Assembly: GCA_003249585.1 (NCBI GenBank)
Contig: QKIM01000328.1
Coordinates: 1 to 6,558 of the forward strand
DNA length: 6,558 nucleotides
DNA from: Deltaproteobacteria bacterium
Lineage (GTDB): Bacteria; Myxococcota_A; Polyangia; HGW-17
Reading direction: 5' to 3'
In this document: in pieces, positions 4,520 through 6,558 of the stretch
Numbering within the stretch: position 1 is the first letter of the stretch
Layout of the letters: each line of letters opens with the position of its first letter
The notes under the pieces: generated by a model
Seen by the model: the letters and a program-made list of their open reading frames with translations, nothing else
Database searches by the model: none
Told to the model about the DNA's origin: nothing
Position numbers and translations under genes: made by a program

Positions 4520-5869
4520 ATGAAACGGTACCTGTCGCTCCTCACGCTCCTTGTCGCAGCCCTGATCGGCTGCGAACTGACACCGGAAGACAACTCGGAC
4601 ACGGGCTGGAATTCGGGAAACGTCAACAACCAGGCCAATAACCTCCTGCCTGAACTGTTCACCCTCAACGGGGTTGTCTGGTCACCGGGCGCTGATGATC
4701 CGGCACTCATCAGCGAGAATCGCTTTCCCATCTCAGGAGCACTGGTGGCTGCCTATATTGAAAAGCCTGACCCACCCTCTGACAGCCGGTTCTACTGCCT
4801 CGAGCGCGTGGTGATTCCCCGTAATGTCCCTCACGCCACAACGGACTTCGACGGGAGCTTTACCCTCAAGCTCATGCCCGACACGGACTATTATCTGGTC
4901 ATTCAAAAGGGGCTCTTTCGCAGAGTCAGGACCTACCATTCGGGGTTCCTCGGCGAAATCAGGGATCTGGAACCCAGCAATCTTGGAGGCGTCAAAGATC
5001 CCAAAGTCTCGCTCCCCAGGCACCACGATCCAGACAACGGAGACTGGACCCCGCGCATCCTCGTCATCGTTGGGCGCGGAGAGGGTCTTCTGGGCATGGC
5101 CTATGAAGCATTGGGCATGGTTGAAAACGTCGACTTCTATTCAATCTCCGACACGAAGGCCCAGCATATCGCCGAGAACGTCGAAGAGCTCATGAAGTAC
5201 AACATCATCGTGGCCAGCTGCGGAGATGAATCAACCTACCTCTCCAGCGACAGATCCCGAGAAGCGCTCCGCGAATATGTCCGCCTGGGCGGGCGCCTCT
5301 TCATCGACGACTTCGCCTACGACTGGGTAGAGCAGCCCTTCCCCGAATTCCTCTCCTTCCAGGTGGATTACACGGAGGATTACTCGCTCGGGATATGCGC
5401 CGAGGGACAGGACGCGCCTGACCAGGTCGGGAAGTGCGTCAGTTACGCCTGCTACGATCCCGCCGGAAAGGCGGAAGACCCCTATCTGCAGTCGTGGCTC
5501 GACGAGATCAACGATGCCAGTCAGATCCCGCTTGAGTATGGCTGCAACATCATTCGAGCCATGGGCAAGGGGGTCCAGGGAGAGTGCGAAGATCCCGAGG
5601 ATCCCCGCTGCGTCAACGGACTGCTGGTGGACAAGCCAAAGGTGTGGATGTCAGGAAAATGGCCCGGCGTTGCCATGGGCGGCACGGACTACGATCTCCC
5701 CATCACGGTCTCATGGGATTATTATTGTGGCAGGGTCCTGTACACTACACTGCACACCCATGCCGGCGACGAACGGGTCGCCAGCTACAAGCTGCTCATG
5801 CAGGAGAAGATCATGATCTACCTTCTGCTGGAGCTCCAGACAGAGGTTGACGATGGTCCCGTGGAGTAG
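4520..5869 (+). CDS. Lipoprotein with carboxypeptidase-regulatory-like and GATase-like domains
   Basis: A 449-residue predicted lipoprotein. The signal is MKRYLSLLTLLVAALIGC with Cys18, followed by an acidic and Asn-rich linker (NVNNQANN at 34-41). Residues about 46-135 look like a carboxypeptidase-regulatory/CNA-B-type beta sandwich (FTLNGVVW, ISGALVAAYI, then TTDFDGSFTLKLMPDTDYYLVI). From about 178 an alpha/beta domain of class I glutamine amidotransferase/ThuA-like type begins: PRILVIVGRGEG, then YNIIVASCGDES (227-238), then LREYVRLGGRLFIDDFAYDW. The strand where true amidotransferases carry the nucleophilic Cys reads FIDDF here, with Asp263/264. The only nearby Cys (234) is on the preceding strand, so the domain is probably non-catalytic. 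A Cys-rich insert (about 302-374) precedes the last strands (RVLYTTLHTHAGDE). Start and coupling to the preceding repeat lipoprotein are clear. A ligand-binding surface role is inferred. Confidence 0.85.
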   Translation: MKRYLSLLTLLVAALIGCELTPEDNSDTGWNSGNVNNQANNLLPELFTLNGVVWSPGADDPALISENRFPISGALVAAYIEKPDPPSDSRFYCLERVVIPRNVPHATTDFDGSFTLKLMPDTDYYLVIQKGLFRRVRTYHSGFLGEIRDLEPSNLGGVKDPKVSLPRHHDPDNGDWTPRILVIVGRGEGLLGMAYEALGMVENVDFYSISDTKAQHIAENVEELMKYNIIVASCGDESTYLSSDRSREALREYVRLGGRLFIDDFAYDWVEQPFPEFLSFQVDYTEDYSLGICAEGQDAPDQVGKCVSYACYDPAGKAEDPYLQSWLDEINDASQIPLEYGCNIIRAMGKGVQGECEDPEDPRCVNGLLVDKPKVWMSGKWPGVAMGGTDYDLPITVSWDYYCGRVLYTTLHTHAGDERVASYKLLMQEKIMIYLLLELQTEVDDGPVE

Positions 5870-5881
5870 CCCTCACTCCAC
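5861..5881. terminator. Hairpin at the convergent gene junction spanning both stop codons
   Basis: GTGGAGT (5861-5867) and ACTCCAC (5875-5881) form a perfect 7-bp stem with a 7-nt loop. The stem-loop covers the stop codons of both converging genes (TAG at 5867-5869 on plus; TGA read on minus at 5875-5873). It would form on both transcripts. There is no T tract on either side, so any termination would not follow the classical Rho-independent pattern. Confidence 0.4.
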
Positions 5882-6328
5882 CATGAGCGTGTAGAAGATA
5901 TAGACCACCGCTGCACCGATGGCGACGGAAATGAAGACGTTCGCCCCACCGACCAGCAGTGAGAGAACGAGCCATCCTGCATACCCGAAGGCTCCCACGA
6001 TGAGGCTCAGCCCCATCACCCCGAGGGGGAAGAACACAAGAGCCTCCACCGCCCCTATCTTCTGAGTCGTGGCCCAGTACAACAATGAACTGACCAAGGC
6101 GGATCCCCCCAGCACCGCCAGCCCGACGAGGAGGAATCGCATGCTCCTGTGGTCAATCATGAGCTTTTTGCTCATGGAGGGCCCTGCGTAGTAGAGCGCC
6201 GCCATGATCCCTCCGGTCAAGGCAAAGGCGATGAGGGCAACGGTAAAGATGGGCCCGAGTTGACGCTTCTTTACCTCACCCGTGGAGGCCTCTGATTCTT
6301 CTGGAAGGGGGGACTCCATATGTTCCAT
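5873..6328 (-). CDS. Small multi-pass membrane protein, hypothetical
   Basis: A 151-residue protein of no family I recognise. The first 22 residues are hydrophilic and acidic then basic (ESEASTGEVKKRQ), probably cytoplasmic. Hydrophobic segments follow at about 26-48, 64-86, 93-115 and 117-149. The last is long enough for one tilted or two short helices, so there are four or five passes in the inner membrane. A basic loop (SKKLMIDHRSMR, 53-64) lies between the first two. The start at 6328 has AGGAG with a 6-nt spacer; the second Met (residue 4) has no such site. It is convergent with the plus-strand lipoprotein operon (3 bp between stops) and lies 62 bp downstream of the kinase gene end on the same strand, so it may share that transcript. 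Function is unknown. Confidence 0.8.
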   Translation of the reverse strand: MEHMESPLPEESEASTGEVKKRQLGPIFTVALIAFALTGGIMAALYYAGPSMSKKLMIDHRSMRFLLVGLAVLGGSALVSSLLYWATTQKIGAVEALVFFPLGVMGLSLIVGAFGYAGWLVLSLLVGGANVFISVAIGAAVVYIFYTLMVE

Positions 6329-6390
6329 TGCTCACTCCTTGCGCCCTACTCTACCGTTTTCCGGGAAACATTACAATGGACGGTGTGGGC

Positions 6391-6558
6391 TCACGCCGTG
6401 AGGGTGTTGAGGATCTGCTCGAAGATATACCCCACATGGATACGGTTTGTGAAATCCAGTTTGGAGACATCGATCTCCAGCACCTTACCGCGATGATACC
6501 CGAATTCGGTCACATCCCGCGCATAGGTTTCGTACCAGCGGTTGAGCGCCTCGATCTC
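6391..6558 (-). CDS. Probable deoxynucleoside kinase, C-terminal 55 residues (N-terminus beyond right edge)
   Basis: The minus strand is open from the right edge to TGA at 6393-6391. The fragment begins EIEALNRWYETYARDV and ends FEQILNTLTA. The order of a helix with LNRxYExY, then a short strand VLEIDVSKLDF, then a closing helix, resembles the C-terminus of deoxyadenosine/deoxyguanosine/deoxycytidine kinases. These transfer phosphate from ATP to deoxynucleosides in the salvage pathway, in the cytoplasm. In that family this region follows the LID and ends with a VL-I-D-x-x-x-LDF strand. The P-loop and catalytic residues lie outside the window, so substrate class cannot be judged. Some other P-loop kinase with a similar tail is possible. 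The 62-bp gap to the membrane-protein gene downstream contains a small CTCAC-GCC-GTGAG hairpin (6390-6402) over this stop but no convincing terminator. Confidence 0.6.
   Translation of the reverse strand, partial: EIEALNRWYETYARDVTEFGYHRGKVLEIDVSKLDFTNRIHVGYIFEQILNTLTA

Noticed and set aside
6353..6384. Terminator in the gap between the kinase and membrane-protein genes (ACCGT / ACGGT arms)
   Set aside because: The 5-bp arms enclose a 22-nt loop and have no T tract, so they are indistinguishable from chance.

Overview
The window is about 6.6 kb of moderately GC-rich bacterial DNA. It carries seven protein genes, two of them cut by the window edges, and no RNA genes, mobile elements or CRISPR. 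Three traits suggest Myxococcota or a related former deltaproteobacterium, possibly of the Bradymonadales type. These are several large secreted lipoproteins, Asn-rich linkers directly after the lipobox cysteine, and MopE-like and EF-hand-like acidic/cysteine repeats. The lineage is an inference from protein style only; no phylogenetic marker is present.

Layout, left to right. (a) Minus strand: a 5'-partial gene for an unrecognised, helix-rich soluble protein (546 to left edge). It is open to the edge with no stop, so it is easily missed. It lies 28 bp downstream of a 526-residue modular lipoprotein (2155-575) with an Asn-rich linker, three MopE-like motifs, a PKD-like region and a Cys/Trp-rich C-terminal domain. 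(b) Minus strand: a lipoprotein with seven C-terminal leucine-rich repeats (3500-2277). (c) A 260-bp divergent control region (3501-3760) with a near-perfect sigma-54 -24/-12 element just before the plus-strand operon. (d) Plus strand: a two-gene operon with a 9-bp gap. It encodes a lipoprotein of four DUF7151-like repeats, each with an EF-hand-type loop inside an exact C-x30-C frame, and a lipoprotein with a carboxypeptidase-regulatory-like domain fused to a GATase-like fold that seems to lack its nucleophile. (e) Minus strand, convergent with a 3-bp gap: a small multi-pass membrane protein (6328-5873). It is preceded by the C-terminal end of a probable deoxynucleoside kinase (6558-6391).

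Four consecutive genes encode predicted lipoproteins, so the centre of the window looks like a cell-envelope module. The sequence shows no enzyme pathway linking them. A shared surface role, perhaps calcium-dependent adhesion or scaffolding, is only inference. The kinase and membrane-protein genes look like unrelated flanking genes.
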